Origin: Thermoplasmata archaeon
Lineage (GTDB): Archaea; Thermoplasmatota; E2; DHVEG-1
Direction of reading: 5' to 3'
NCBI GenBank assembly: GCA_020054495.1
Contig: JAHWGK010000030.1
Coordinates: forward strand, 1 to 36,003
DNA length: 36,003 bases
Below, piece by piece: positions 24,711 to 36,003 of this stretch (positions are counted from its first letter, which is position 1; each line of letters starts with the position of its first letter). Under the pieces are notes generated by a model, which had not been told where the DNA came from, did no database searches, and saw only the letters and a list, made by a program, of their open reading frames with translations. The position numbers were made by a program, and so were the translations under genes.

Positions 24711-25373
24711 ATGAAACCATATCTTCTGCAGACATTAAAAGAACTTGCATTACTTGGAGCAATAAAGAATAGAATTGAGATTTCATCTTTGGAGCTTGCC
24801 AAACAACTTGAAGCAAGTCAGCAGACTGCTTCTAGATATCTTGTGGAGCTAGATAAAAAAGGAATGATAACAAGGGAACTTGGGATAAAAAAACAGCTTA
24901 TTTTAGTTACAACTCTTGGTGAACAAGTTCTTCAAGAGGAACATTTACAATATCAACAGATTTTTGAATTAACTGACAGGGTTATTTTTAAGGGCAAAGT
25001 TGTATCTGGTCTTGGAGAAGGCAGATACTATACAGAACAAAGTGGATATGTTAAACAGTTTGAAGAAAAACTTGGTTTTGTTCCTTTTCCGGGAACTCTT
25101 AATGTTGAGATTGAACATGTAGAAAGAAACAAGTTAAGATTGTTAAAAGATCACAGGGCAATTAATATTGAAGAGTTTAAAACTAAGAATCGTACATTTG
25201 GTGGTGTAAGATGTTTTAGGGCAAAAATAGCTGGAATGGATGGCGCAATTGTTCTTCCTTTACGCAGTCATTATTCCAATATTCTTGAGTTTATATCTCC
25301 AGATTTTTTAAGAGAAAAATTGAGTTTAAAAGACGGTGATATAGTAAAAATTGTAATTTATTTTAAAAAATAA
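24711..25373 (+). CDS. ribK: CTP-dependent riboflavin kinase with N-terminal winged helix
   Basis: The archaeal enzyme makes FMN from riboflavin using CTP rather than ATP. Residues 1-88 are a winged helix (LELAKQLEASQQTASRYLVELDKKGMI). Residues 91-220 are the kinase barrel: GKVVSGLGEGRYYT (95-108) and PFPGTLNVEI (125-134), with the Thr/Asn that bind CTP and Mg, then FGGVRCFRAKI. Two-domain forms are common in archaea, and the HTH may make the enzyme also a regulator. gggaggt lies 8 bases before the ATG. PolX begins 11 bases after its stop. Confidence 0.95.
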   Translation: MKPYLLQTLKELALLGAIKNRIEISSLELAKQLEASQQTASRYLVELDKKGMITRELGIKKQLILVTTLGEQVLQEEHLQYQQIFELTDRVIFKGKVVSGLGEGRYYTEQSGYVKQFEEKLGFVPFPGTLNVEIEHVERNKLRLLKDHRAINIEEFKTKNRTFGGVRCFRAKIAGMDGAIVLPLRSHYSNILEFISPDFLREKLSLKDGDIVKIVIYFKK

Positions 25374-25384
25374 GAGAGTGCAGT

Positions 25385-29094
<3,710 letters not shown>

Positions 29095-29106
29095 GAGGTA
29101 AAAAAA

Positions 29107-29316
29107 TTGGGAGAATGTAAAATTGAACAAAATAAAACAACTTGTAATTGCAGTTATCCCTGCAGTAGAAAAGGCATGTGCTGTGAATGCCTAAGTTATC
29201 ACAAAAGTCTTGGTGAGGTTCCTGCATGTTTTTTCCCAGATGAGGTTGAAAGAACTTATGATAGAACTATAGAAAACTTTATCAGAGTATATCAAGAAAG
29301 AGGTAAATGCTGGTAG
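29107..29316 (+). CDS. Cys-rich DUF6485-like small protein
   Basis: A 69-residue protein with nine cysteines in the pattern [25 protein letters not shown]....VPACFF, which matches the small Cys-rich proteins annotated DUF6485. It likely binds metal; the function is unknown. The start is a TTG at 29107, fixed by aggaggt 8 bases upstream, right at the end of ligA, so it is the last gene of this run. It converges with the next minus-strand gene. Confidence 0.8.
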   Translation: MGECKIEQNKTTCNCSYPCSRKGMCCECLSYHKSLGEVPACFFPDEVERTYDRTIENFIRVYQERGKCW

Positions 29317-29330
29317 GGATAATTTTTTTA

Positions 29331-30128
29331 TTATATTTGCTTACCGCATGAAGGACAAAACTTTGAATTTGGCAGTAATTGCGTGCCACAATCCGGGCAG
29401 AATTTTTGTGCAGCGTTAGTTTCTGATGTAGTAGTTTTAACTGGCGGCTGTGTCTGAGCCGGTGGCAGTGTTTGTGGTTGAGGTGGTGGTGGTTGAGGTG
29501 GTGGTGTTTGTGGGGGTGGCATTTGCTGTACAGGTGGTTGTTGTTTACTATACATCATTTGTGGCTGTTGATATGAAGGTTGCTGATACATAGGTTGTTG
29601 AGCCATTCCAGGGGCAGGAGCTGATAAAAGGAGCTTTTGAAGCGCAAATGTAACAAAATACAAAATAAATGCAAAAATTATCATATAAAATCCAGCCCCG
29701 TATCCTATTCCAATTCCACCAGTTGAAGCAGAATTAATTTGCGATACACCAATTATACTCATAACCATTGCAATAATTCCCAAAATTCCTGCAATAATAA
29801 ATGAGTTGCTTGGTTTTTGACCTATTTTTCTAAAGGCCGCCAAACCAATGAATAGTGCAATTATTGTAAAAATAAATGCAAGTATCATACATATACTAAA
29901 AATAACTGCTTCCGATACGAAAACAGAACTTTCAGTTAGGGTTTTAATAAAAAATACATCCCACTCACTTTGACCAGGTATATTACTTGAAAAAGCCCAA
30001 GGATATATATTAAATCCGAAACTGCCAATCCATAAACCAGCCCAAGGAATAATTAGGGATATCCCACAAAGAATTACTCCTATTATCCCAATTATTTTTA
30101 TTATTAAACCCATTTCTTTATTTGGCAT
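29331..30128 (-). CDS. Four-helix membrane protein with Pro-rich linker and zinc ribbon
   Basis: The 265-residue protein has four membrane helices at about 8-35, 70-98, 108-130 and 145-165. A Pro/Gln-rich linker (about 175-235) with QQPPVQQMPPPQTPPP-like repeats follows, and a C-terminal zinc ribbon CPDC...CPSC (243-262). The ribbon should lie in the cytoplasm. The start has ggaggaaatatt in front. It lies 25 bases after the other zinc-ribbon membrane gene and is co-transcribed with it. No function is known. Confidence 0.8.
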   Translation of the reverse strand: MPNKEMGLIIKIIGIIGVILCGISLIIPWAGLWIGSFGFNIYPWAFSSNIPGQSEWDVFFIKTLTESSVFVSEAVIFSICMILAFIFTIIALFIGLAAFRKIGQKPSNSFIIAGILGIIAMVMSIIGVSQINSASTGGIGIGYGAGFYMIIFAFILYFVTFALQKLLLSAPAPGMAQQPMYQQPSYQQPQMMYSKQQPPVQQMPPPQTPPPQPPPPQPQTLPPAQTQPPVKTTTSETNAAQKFCPDCGTQLLPNSKFCPSCGKQI

Positions 30129-30153
30129 AATATTTCCTCCATTTTTAATAATT

Positions 30154-30687
30154 TTATTTCTTTGTTAATACAACAGACTCCACACCTGCAAGTGTTAAAG
30201 TTAGAGTGTTGCCATTATCTGAAAACTCAAAATTATAGCACACTTCAGCTGATGATCCTCCCCACTGTGAACTAGGGTTGATACAAAGTTTATTACCACT
30301 TACACTCCAGGTCCCAGCTTCGATATCCATTACTTCTAGAGATCCGCCACTTTTAAAATTCCAAGTAACCGATATGTAATCACTAAATTGTTCCCATTCT
30401 CCCACAAAACGACTATCTGTTGCTCCGCCTCCAATAAATAGGAATACTACTGCAACAACGACAATTATTACAACAATAACTGCTATTAAAATACCAATTA
30501 GTTTCATATTCGTTTTTTTTGGCTGCATTGGAGCATAAGTTTGTGTTTGACTTATGTTCTGAGGTGGTGGGACAGGTGCTGCTGGTGGTGGTTGAGCAGC
30601 TTCAGCTTGAAGTTGCGCACCGCAACTGAGACAGAACTTAAATCCTTCCTTAACTTCAGCTCCACAACTAGGGCAATATTTTGGCAT
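30154..30687 (-). CDS. Zinc-ribbon membrane protein with outside beta domain
   Basis: A 177-residue protein with an N-terminal zinc ribbon CPSC...CLSC (5-22), a Pro/Gln-rich linker, one membrane helix (about 62-86) and an outer domain of about 85 residues (FVGEWEQFSDYISVTWNFKSG) resembling lipocalin-like/DUF5640 barrels. The layout, sensor-like with ribbon inside and barrel outside, is inferred. The start follows ggagatatt. First gene of the pair with the four-helix protein. Function unknown. Confidence 0.8.
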   Translation of the reverse strand: MPKYCPSCGAEVKEGFKFCLSCGAQLQAEAAQPPPAAPVPPPQNISQTQTYAPMQPKKTNMKLIGILIAVIVVIIVVVAVVFLFIGGGATDSRFVGEWEQFSDYISVTWNFKSGGSLEVMDIEAGTWSVSGNKLCINPSSQWGGSSAEVCYNFEFSDNGNTLTLTLAGVESVVLTKK

Positions 30688-30853
30688 AATATCTCCTCTC
30701 TTGCAAATAGTAATAATTTTTACATTATAAATTTATTCAAATTTCTAAGATTACTATTTTTTACCAAACATATCAAGTTAAATATTAGTTATAAGCAGGT
30801 GTTAGGAAAATTATAAGTTAGAATATTTCATCTTTAATATGGAGAATAATTAA

Positions 30854-31390
30854 ATGGAGATTAAAGCCTGTCCAAATTGTGGAAGTAGAAGAATTTTTCA
30901 GGGTAGGATGGGAGATGGTGTTTTAACAGGCTATACCTCAAGAAATGTTTGTAGGGATTGTAATTACCAAGGAATGCCGATTATTTTTGATTCTGAAAAA
31001 GAATACAAAAAATTCCTAGAAAGTAAATCATTAAACAAAAAAACAAGTAAAAAATTTAAAAGTGAAAGAAAAAAAGAAAGTAAAAAACCTATAAAATATG
31101 AACGTCCATTTGGAGTAACTATCCTTGCTTTTATAATGATTTTTGAAGCAGTATTTGCCATTTTTTTGTATTATAAAGTTGGTGGGCTTAATATTACCAC
31201 ATGGTTGTGGATTTATTATATAACGATTTTTGTAATATCAGCAATCATTTTACCATATGGTCTTGTTAGAGGAAAAAGCTGGGCATGGACTTTTGGAGGA
31301 ATGCTATTTGCGCTTTCTATTCCGATTGGTCTTATTTTTCTTTATTATCTTACAAGGCCTCATGTTAAAGCTTACTTTGGAAAAACATAA
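30854..31390 (+). CDS. Zinc-ribbon protein with three membrane helices
   Basis: The 178-residue protein has a zinc ribbon at the start (Cys6, Cys9, Cys33, Cys36), then a strongly basic stretch (about 50-80, Lys/Ser-rich), then three membrane helices (about 88-110, 116-138 and 143-166). A ggag lies 9 bases before the ATG. It is divergent from the other two zinc-ribbon membrane genes. The basic linker could touch nucleic acid or lipid head groups; no function is assigned. Confidence 0.8.
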   Translation: MEIKACPNCGSRRIFQGRMGDGVLTGYTSRNVCRDCNYQGMPIIFDSEKEYKKFLESKSLNKKTSKKFKSERKKESKKPIKYERPFGVTILAFIMIFEAVFAIFLYYKVGGLNITTWLWIYYITIFVISAIILPYGLVRGKSWAWTFGGMLFALSIPIGLIFLYYLTRPHVKAYFGKT

Positions 31391-31466
31391 TTTGAAAAAT
31401 CTTCTCAATACCTATAAAAATAGTGTTTCTCATATACCGATAAGTATGCAATTGCATATGCATCTA

Positions 31467-32420
31467 CTATGTTAAAATTTTAATCAATCTGTAATAACTA
31501 TCAACATCAATTTCTTTTGGTTGAATTGCAACACTAAGTGGTATTGTAAATAATTTATCATCCTTGAAACTTACACAGCTATCTGTAATACCCTCTTTTA
31601 AAACATTCACTGCATAATTGCCAAGACGAGCCCCTAGCAGTCTGTCTGTTGCAGTTGGTCGGCCTCCTCGTTGTATATGGCCTAAAACTGCTATCCTTGT
31701 CTCCAGACCAGTTTTTTTAGTTATTATACTTGCAATATCATGGGCTTTTGCTATCCCCTCAGCAACAATTATGATCCAGCTTACCTTTCCTTTTTCATTC
31801 CCATCTTTAATTTCATTACACATTCCATCTAAATTCACGTTCATTTCAGGTACTAAAACCTCTTCGCATCCGCCAGAAAGAGCTACATTAAGCGCAATAA
31901 AACCACAATTACGACCCATCACTTCTACAATAAATATTCTTTCAAGACTTGTTGCAGTGTCTCTTATTTTATCAAGAGCATCAAGCGCTACATTGACAGC
32001 TGTATCAGCGCCAATAGCCAAATCAACGCCAGCAATATCATTATCAATTGTAGCTGGGATGGCAATAGTGGGAATTTTATATTTTGTTGCAAGAACATGA
32101 GCGCCTGTTAAAGTCCCATTGCCACCAATCACAATTAAACCTTCGATGTCATTATCATGCAGAGTTTTCACAGCTTGTTTTTGTCCATTTTCTGAATAAA
32201 ATCTTTGAGATCGAGATGTTTTAAGAATTGTACCTCCTCTATTGATTATTCCTGAAACAGATCGATGGCTCACTTGGATGAGTTCCCCATCTATTAAACC
32301 ATCGTAGCCTCTCATAATGCCAACTACATCCATATTAAAATCAGATGAAGTTCTTACAACAGATCTAATAGCTGCGTTGACTCCAGCGCAATCTCTTGTT
32401 AAAACCGCTATTTTTTTCAA
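31467..32420 (-). CDS. 6-phosphofructokinase, PfkA type, with altered ATP loop
   Basis: A 317-residue classical phosphofructokinase that phosphorylates fructose 6-phosphate. Catalytic TIDND (124-128) and the sugar-binding MGRNCG, AEG and HIQRGG are intact. The N-terminal loop normally reading SGGDAPGMN is RDCAGVN here, two residues shorter and without GG. GGDGS is GGNGT (99-103), replacing the Mg-linked Asp but keeping the Gly typical of ATP users. Whether ATP, ADP or PPi is the donor is open. TTG 32420 is chosen because gaggag (32426-32431) sits 5 bases before it and the protein then begins MKKIAVLT, as in the family. An upstream TTG at 32483 would add 21 residues. Confidence 0.88.
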   Translation of the reverse strand: MKKIAVLTRDCAGVNAAIRSVVRTSSDFNMDVVGIMRGYDGLIDGELIQVSHRSVSGIINRGGTILKTSRSQRFYSENGQKQAVKTLHDNDIEGLIVIGGNGTLTGAHVLATKYKIPTIAIPATIDNDIAGVDLAIGADTAVNVALDALDKIRDTATSLERIFIVEVMGRNCGFIALNVALSGGCEEVLVPEMNVNLDGMCNEIKDGNEKGKVSWIIIVAEGIAKAHDIASIITKKTGLETRIAVLGHIQRGGRPTATDRLLGARLGNYAVNVLKEGITDSCVSFKDDKLFTIPLSVAIQPKEIDVDSYYRLIKILT

Positions 32421-32425
32421 TCTTA

Positions 32426-32431
32426 CTCCTC
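32426..32431 (-). promoter_or_regulatory. Ribosome binding site fixing the phosphofructokinase start
   Basis: gaggag on the minus strand, 5 bases before TTG 32420. It lies inside the longer frame, so it argues against the upstream TTG at 32483 and the ATG at 32435. Confidence 0.55.
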
Positions 32432-32463
32432 GCATGTAGATAACATTGTCTCTTTTAAACGTT

Positions 32464-33186
32464 TTAGGAACTTGATTCGTCAAGAGTTTTAATTTTAGTT
32501 CTTACAAGTATTATTGTGATTGCAGTAAACGTCAAAGCCGCAAAAAGACCTATTACGACTCCTAAAATGTCAAATGAAAGAAGTGAATTATAAAAAGCAT
32601 GAACTAGTATAGCTAGTAAAAAATAAGGTAAAACACGTATTAGTGAAGTATGTTTTATAATCGTTTTTCCATAGCCATATCCAGTCCAAGCAGTTGCTGA
32701 GGCATGTAATAAACAGCCGCCAAAACTTCTTATTGAAATCAAAACAAAGAAAAACAATAGACCCTCAGAAATAAAATTCCAACCATATAGAAGATTTTCT
32801 GTCGCCGAAAAACCAAGGCCTGCAACAGCGCCATAAATTAAACCATCTTCAAGTTCATCCAGCTCTTTTTTAACTGTTTTCAACCGCAGGGCTAGAGGCT
32901 TTGTTAATTCTTCAGCAAATGGAGCAATAATTATTACTGTGACAAGACTAAATATATTTTGATCATTTATTGAAGGAGCAAGTGAAAAATGCAGAACTAA
33001 TTCTAAAACAATTGCCGCAATAACAGCAATTGTTGCACCCCATAAAAAACATAAAAAAATTGGTTTCCATTTTTCTCTATGGAAATTTTCTGTGTTTCTA
33101 ATCCAAATAGTATAAATTATTGGTGGTAAAAACGCCATTGAAACTAATAAGACAAACTCTACAGATTCCACACACCAGTTAAACAA
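32464..33186 (-). CDS. PrsW-family intramembrane metalloprotease
   Basis: A 240-residue membrane protein with about seven or eight hydrophobic helices. It has the PrsW signature: EELTK (Glu92, Glu93, Lys96), the FSATEN motif (Glu130) and conserved His161 (LLHAS) and His196 (VHAFYN), which bind zinc within the membrane in this family. PrsW cuts membrane-anchored anti-sigma factors in Bacillus; archaeal substrates are unknown. The frame begins with TTG 33186, about leaderless distance from an AT-rich promoter-like stretch; the ATG at residue 17 is an alternative. It lies between a C25 peptidase and phosphofructokinase on the same strand. Confidence 0.85.
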   Translation of the reverse strand: MFNWCVESVEFVLLVSMAFLPPIIYTIWIRNTENFHREKWKPIFLCFLWGATIAVIAAIVLELVLHFSLAPSINDQNIFSLVTVIIIAPFAEELTKPLALRLKTVKKELDELEDGLIYGAVAGLGFSATENLLYGWNFISEGLLFFFVLISIRSFGGCLLHASATAWTGYGYGKTIIKHTSLIRVLPYFLLAILVHAFYNSLLSFDILGVVIGLFAALTFTAITIILVRTKIKTLDESSS

Positions 33187-33217
33187 AAAGAATTTTATTT
33201 ACTTTTGCCAAGCTTTT

Positions 33218-35134
33218 TTATTCATGGCCTCCGATTTCGAGACTTGGGTCCCCGAATAGTACCCATTGTTGCACCATTTTTGTATCCATTTTTTCGTTAC
33301 TACCAAGAAATCTATGTAAATATCCTGTTAGAGTTTCTCCATGGTTTTCGCCAAGTATTTTATTGTTTTCTGTACCATACAGTTGGAAAAAACGTAATTC
33401 TAACCATCCGTCGAGAACTTCCAAGTAGTCTGTAATGTTATTGTTATCTGTGTCTTCCCGTCCATGTGTTCCAAGTCCTGTACTACCTATAGTTGCAATT
33501 GCTCCTCCACCAATTTTAACAGTTAGCCACCAGCTCCAACATCTTGGCATCCAATTACTCTTGTATAGTGACTCTTCTAAAAACTTGAATAGGTTTAAAA
33601 TGGTAACATCAAATTGGTTATTGCGGCATCCTCCAATGACAGCTATTGGAAGTTTCTCTTTGTTATTCAAATATATCATATCAAAAGCGTCGAAACCTGT
33701 AGCCCATCCTTCTCCGTTCGGGGGCAAATGTGTATTCCAGGTTCCCGGATTGCCATGTCCACAGAAGTAAGCAAAGCCAGAGCCAGGATCCATAGCTTGT
33801 TTTACTGTTGTTCTACTGATATCCTGGCTATCAGATGCATATAACCTTACAGGGTTAACTCCTGGCAAGTTATCAATTGCCGCCTCACAGATCAATTCAC
33901 CCTCGTTAAAATGATTAGAATCGTTATATGAATCACCTGAAACTAAAACAACGTTATTAAACCAAGCTTTTCCATATGTGCTTGTCTCATATTCAATTAT
34001 CTTGTTTACCATAATTGTAACTTCGAATTTACTTCTACATGCAAGACGACCTAGATAAACATCTGGATAATTATCCATTTCGTCAATACCATTTTCATTC
34101 CATTCTGCAAAAATATCATTGTTATTGGTATCCCAGCTACTGAAACCACCTAAGGAATCATAAATATCAGCAAAATACAAATCACTGATAAAAGATTCTT
34201 CAGCATATTCTTGTTCATCAGGAGGAATTACATGACTATATCGAACAGGGACGTGCCATGAAAACCTCTGACCATCTCTGCCACCTACTAAGAGCACATG
34301 AGAGATACCCCATGTTTCAATCGCTTCTTTAATATAGTATTTTATCTTCTCTGCTTTATCCCTGCCACTTGAAGACATCTGATCATAAACATCTGATAAT
34401 TCAATATGTATAGTATTAACACCCAAATCATTTTTATGGTTAACAAGAGGTTGGAGTTGTGTAGTAAACTGAGATGGCGCTATTATAAGAAAATCGTAAT
34501 CTGTGTTCTCATCAAGAAGGGGCTGATCAGGTTCTTGATATGTTATATTGAGAGTAATTTGGTTAATATATTGAATTTGATTATTTAATGGTGAGTATCG
34601 TACTGGATAAATTCTAGTTGATAAAAATGTTTTATGATCACCATATGAAAGCCCGCCTCCAGTATGAAATGAAACCCAGTCCGATGGATAAAGATTTGAG
34701 CTATTATAAATATCTCCATCCATGTCTGTTCCACGTGGGGAACATTTTCCAAAAGAAAGTTTTTTTGTAAGAGACATCGCGCCAGGTGAAGAAATTTCAT
34801 ATTCAACTGAAATAATTTCTGAACCAAACATTAATTCTTGTAAAGCTAGTTTTACAGGTAGAACTGGAGCTCCATCAGCTATATGATTAAAATCTGATTC
34901 TCCAACTGAAACATACATGTATTCATCATCTTCTTCTAGAGCTGGATCAGAAAAACTAAATTCTAAAGTTAGAACCACAGGCTCAGAAAATATAATATTT
35001 TTATTATTTGTTGAATTTACAAGGCCCTGAGAGTTCTTTTTTATATGCAATCCCATCGCTGGAAAACAACTGGATAGAATAAAACAAATTACTAATCCTA
35101 AGGCCATCTTTTGTTTAATATTCCTAATCTTCAT
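33218..35134 (-). CDS. Secreted C25 (gingipain-like) cysteine peptidase
   Basis: A 638-residue exported protease with a signal peptide (1-29). The propeptide-like part (about 45-205) resembles the C25 propeptide (VSVGESDFNHIADGAPVLPV). The caspase-like catalytic domain starts at about 213 (DYDFLIIAPSQF) and includes SHVLLVGG and YLGRLACRS. Catalytic His460 is in YFCGHG and Cys503 in VIGGCRNNQ. A GDPSLEIGG end completes the domain. It lacks a sorting domain, so it may be released or held by the surface layer. Gingipain-like enzymes are known from sediment archaea that live on protein. A ggggg ribosome binding site precedes the ATG. Confidence 0.92.
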   Translation of the reverse strand: MKIRNIKQKMALGLVICFILSSCFPAMGLHIKKNSQGLVNSTNNKNIIFSEPVVLTLEFSFSDPALEEDDEYMYVSVGESDFNHIADGAPVLPVKLALQELMFGSEIISVEYEISSPGAMSLTKKLSFGKCSPRGTDMDGDIYNSSNLYPSDWVSFHTGGGLSYGDHKTFLSTRIYPVRYSPLNNQIQYINQITLNITYQEPDQPLLDENTDYDFLIIAPSQFTTQLQPLVNHKNDLGVNTIHIELSDVYDQMSSSGRDKAEKIKYYIKEAIETWGISHVLLVGGRDGQRFSWHVPVRYSHVIPPDEQEYAEESFISDLYFADIYDSLGGFSSWDTNNNDIFAEWNENGIDEMDNYPDVYLGRLACRSKFEVTIMVNKIIEYETSTYGKAWFNNVVLVSGDSYNDSNHFNEGELICEAAIDNLPGVNPVRLYASDSQDISRTTVKQAMDPGSGFAYFCGHGNPGTWNTHLPPNGEGWATGFDAFDMIYLNNKEKLPIAVIGGCRNNQFDVTILNLFKFLEESLYKSNWMPRCWSWWLTVKIGGGAIATIGSTGLGTHGREDTDNNNITDYLEVLDGWLELRFFQLYGTENNKILGENHGETLTGYLHRFLGSNEKMDTKMVQQWVLFGDPSLEIGGHE

Positions 35135-35288
35135 TATTAACCCCCTGATTTTTATTTTGCTATTTAATAATATGTAGGTGCCAATATTAAAATCTTTCTA
35201 AAATTATTTTTAATTATAAGTAATTTATATAGGTTAGGATAAAATATAAATGGTGCAATTATATATTATATAGTTACATGGTATTTAT

Positions 35289-35993
35289 ATGGTGAATAAT
35301 ATTACGAAAAGGAGAATAATTACGATTGGATGTATTGGACTTTTTTTATTGTCAAATATCTTAATTTTACCTGCTACGGCTATAAAGTTTAATAATATTA
35401 AAACACATAATACAGAGAATTCCATTCAAAAAAATACAAACATAATTTTATTAAGTGACTTAGAAGCTGATTTGAAAATACGAAAACCTGGAGGAGATTG
35501 GGAGGACCAAGGCATCATTGCTAGTGTTGGCCTTATTCTAGACTTTAAAATTACGGTAGAAACCAATAGAGATTATGTTCTTGTAGGTATTTTGGTAAAA
35601 TTGCCCCTAATCGACAATACCCCAATGTTTAATTACATTGAATGGAGCTCTTGGCCTATGCCTATTTTCCCAATAGGTGAATGGGCTGCAAACGATACTG
35701 ATGTTAGTTGGGCTTGGTTTATAGTAGGTTCTTCATGGTCAAAAGAAATGACATTCAAGGCAAAGATTATAAAAACAGGTTCAAGCTCTGTTGAATTAAC
35801 TGTAATAGCTTTAAAGGATGTAAATGGAGATTATGACAAAGTAACTGATAACACATACATAACAGCTGAAAAAAATAAATATACTCATAATCCAAATTTA
35901 TTATCTAAAAAGTTTTTTATTTTATTACAAAGCTTTTGCAGTTTTCAAATTGAAAGAGCGTTCTTATGCTCTTTAACTCCTTTTAATAACTGA
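35289..35993 (+). CDS. Secreted protein of unknown function
   Basis: A 234-residue exported protein with a signal peptide of about 31 residues. The mature part (about 55-185) is a beta sandwich-like domain (DLEADLKIRKPGGDW, VGLILDFKITVETNRDYVLVGILVKLP, WSSWPMPIFPIGEW, MTFKAKIIKTGSSSVELTVIAL). It resembles exported archaeal proteins with DUF11/CARDB-like folds, but no family is firm. The last 40 residues read oddly, Cys- and Phe-rich, and may be the product of a frameshift near 35915. An AT-rich TATA-like stretch about 25 bases before the ATG suggests a leaderless transcript. Confidence 0.65.
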   Translation: MVNNITKRRIITIGCIGLFLLSNILILPATAIKFNNIKTHNTENSIQKNTNIILLSDLEADLKIRKPGGDWEDQGIIASVGLILDFKITVETNRDYVLVGILVKLPLIDNTPMFNYIEWSSWPMPIFPIGEWAANDTDVSWAWFIVGSSWSKEMTFKAKIIKTGSSSVELTVIALKDVNGDYDKVTDNTYITAEKNKYTHNPNLLSKKFFILLQSFCSFQIERAFLCSLTPFNN

Positions 35994-36003
35994 TTAAATA
36001 CCC

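Noticed and set aside
29450-29600. GGT-rich tandem repeat
   Set aside because: It is the coding sequence of the Pro/Gln-rich linker of the membrane protein, not a DNA repeat element.
31618-32100. 160-codon plus-strand frame
   Set aside because: It lies opposite phosphofructokinase, whose motifs are intact; it is a shadow of its codon pattern.

Overview
The window comes from an AT-rich archaeon. It carries transcription factor B, SRP54, aIF1A, a RIO1 kinase with its KH-domain partner, an archaeal NOG1-type GTPase and a CTP-type riboflavin kinase. Many starts lie about 25 bases from a TATA-like box (leaderless), and others follow GGAGG-type ribosome binding sites. A bacterial-type NAD-dependent DNA ligase, glycerate 2-kinase, a classical PfkA-type phosphofructokinase, NosD-like proteins and secreted C25 (gingipain-like) peptidases best fit a peptide-degrading member of the Thermoplasmatota, for example a sediment lineage. 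That placement is inference from gene content only.

Layout. Positions 1-4300 are an accessory, decaying zone: a transposase cut by the window edge, a threonine aldolase, a small Cys-containing protein, a possible structured RNA (2417-2493), a lipoprotein with parallel beta-helix repeats, and a set of broken genes (a radC-like JAB fragment next to a transposase-like N-terminus). Positions 4300-5600 hold a cold-shock protein and TFB. Positions 5814-8190 look like a small island bounded by a 15-bp direct repeat of the tRNA-Asn 3' end. It contains a RimK-like ATP-grasp ligase and an AstE/AspA-type deacylase. Positions 8301-9950 are the conserved aIF1A-RIO1-KH operon. Positions 10091-13389 contain a methyltransferase, an HD-fold protein that has lost its metal ligands, and a secreted metalloprotease. 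Positions 13666-16950 contain a CBS protein, SRP54 and glycerate kinase. A 1422-residue membrane-anchored beta-propeller protein follows at 17057-21325, then NOG1, a zinc ribbon and a SufS-like desulfurase on the minus strand.

Positions 24469-29316 form one plus-strand run: small winged helix, riboflavin kinase, PolX, LigA and a DUF6485-like Cys-rich protein. PolX and LigA overlap and look like a gap-filling and sealing pair. Positions 29331-31390 hold three zinc-ribbon membrane proteins. Positions 31467-35993 hold phosphofructokinase, a PrsW-like membrane protease, a C25 peptidase and a secreted protein of unknown function.

The most interesting items are the tRNA-Asn-bounded ligase/deacylase island, the candidate RNA at 2417-2493, the inactivated HD protein and the phosphofructokinase with a shortened ATP loop.
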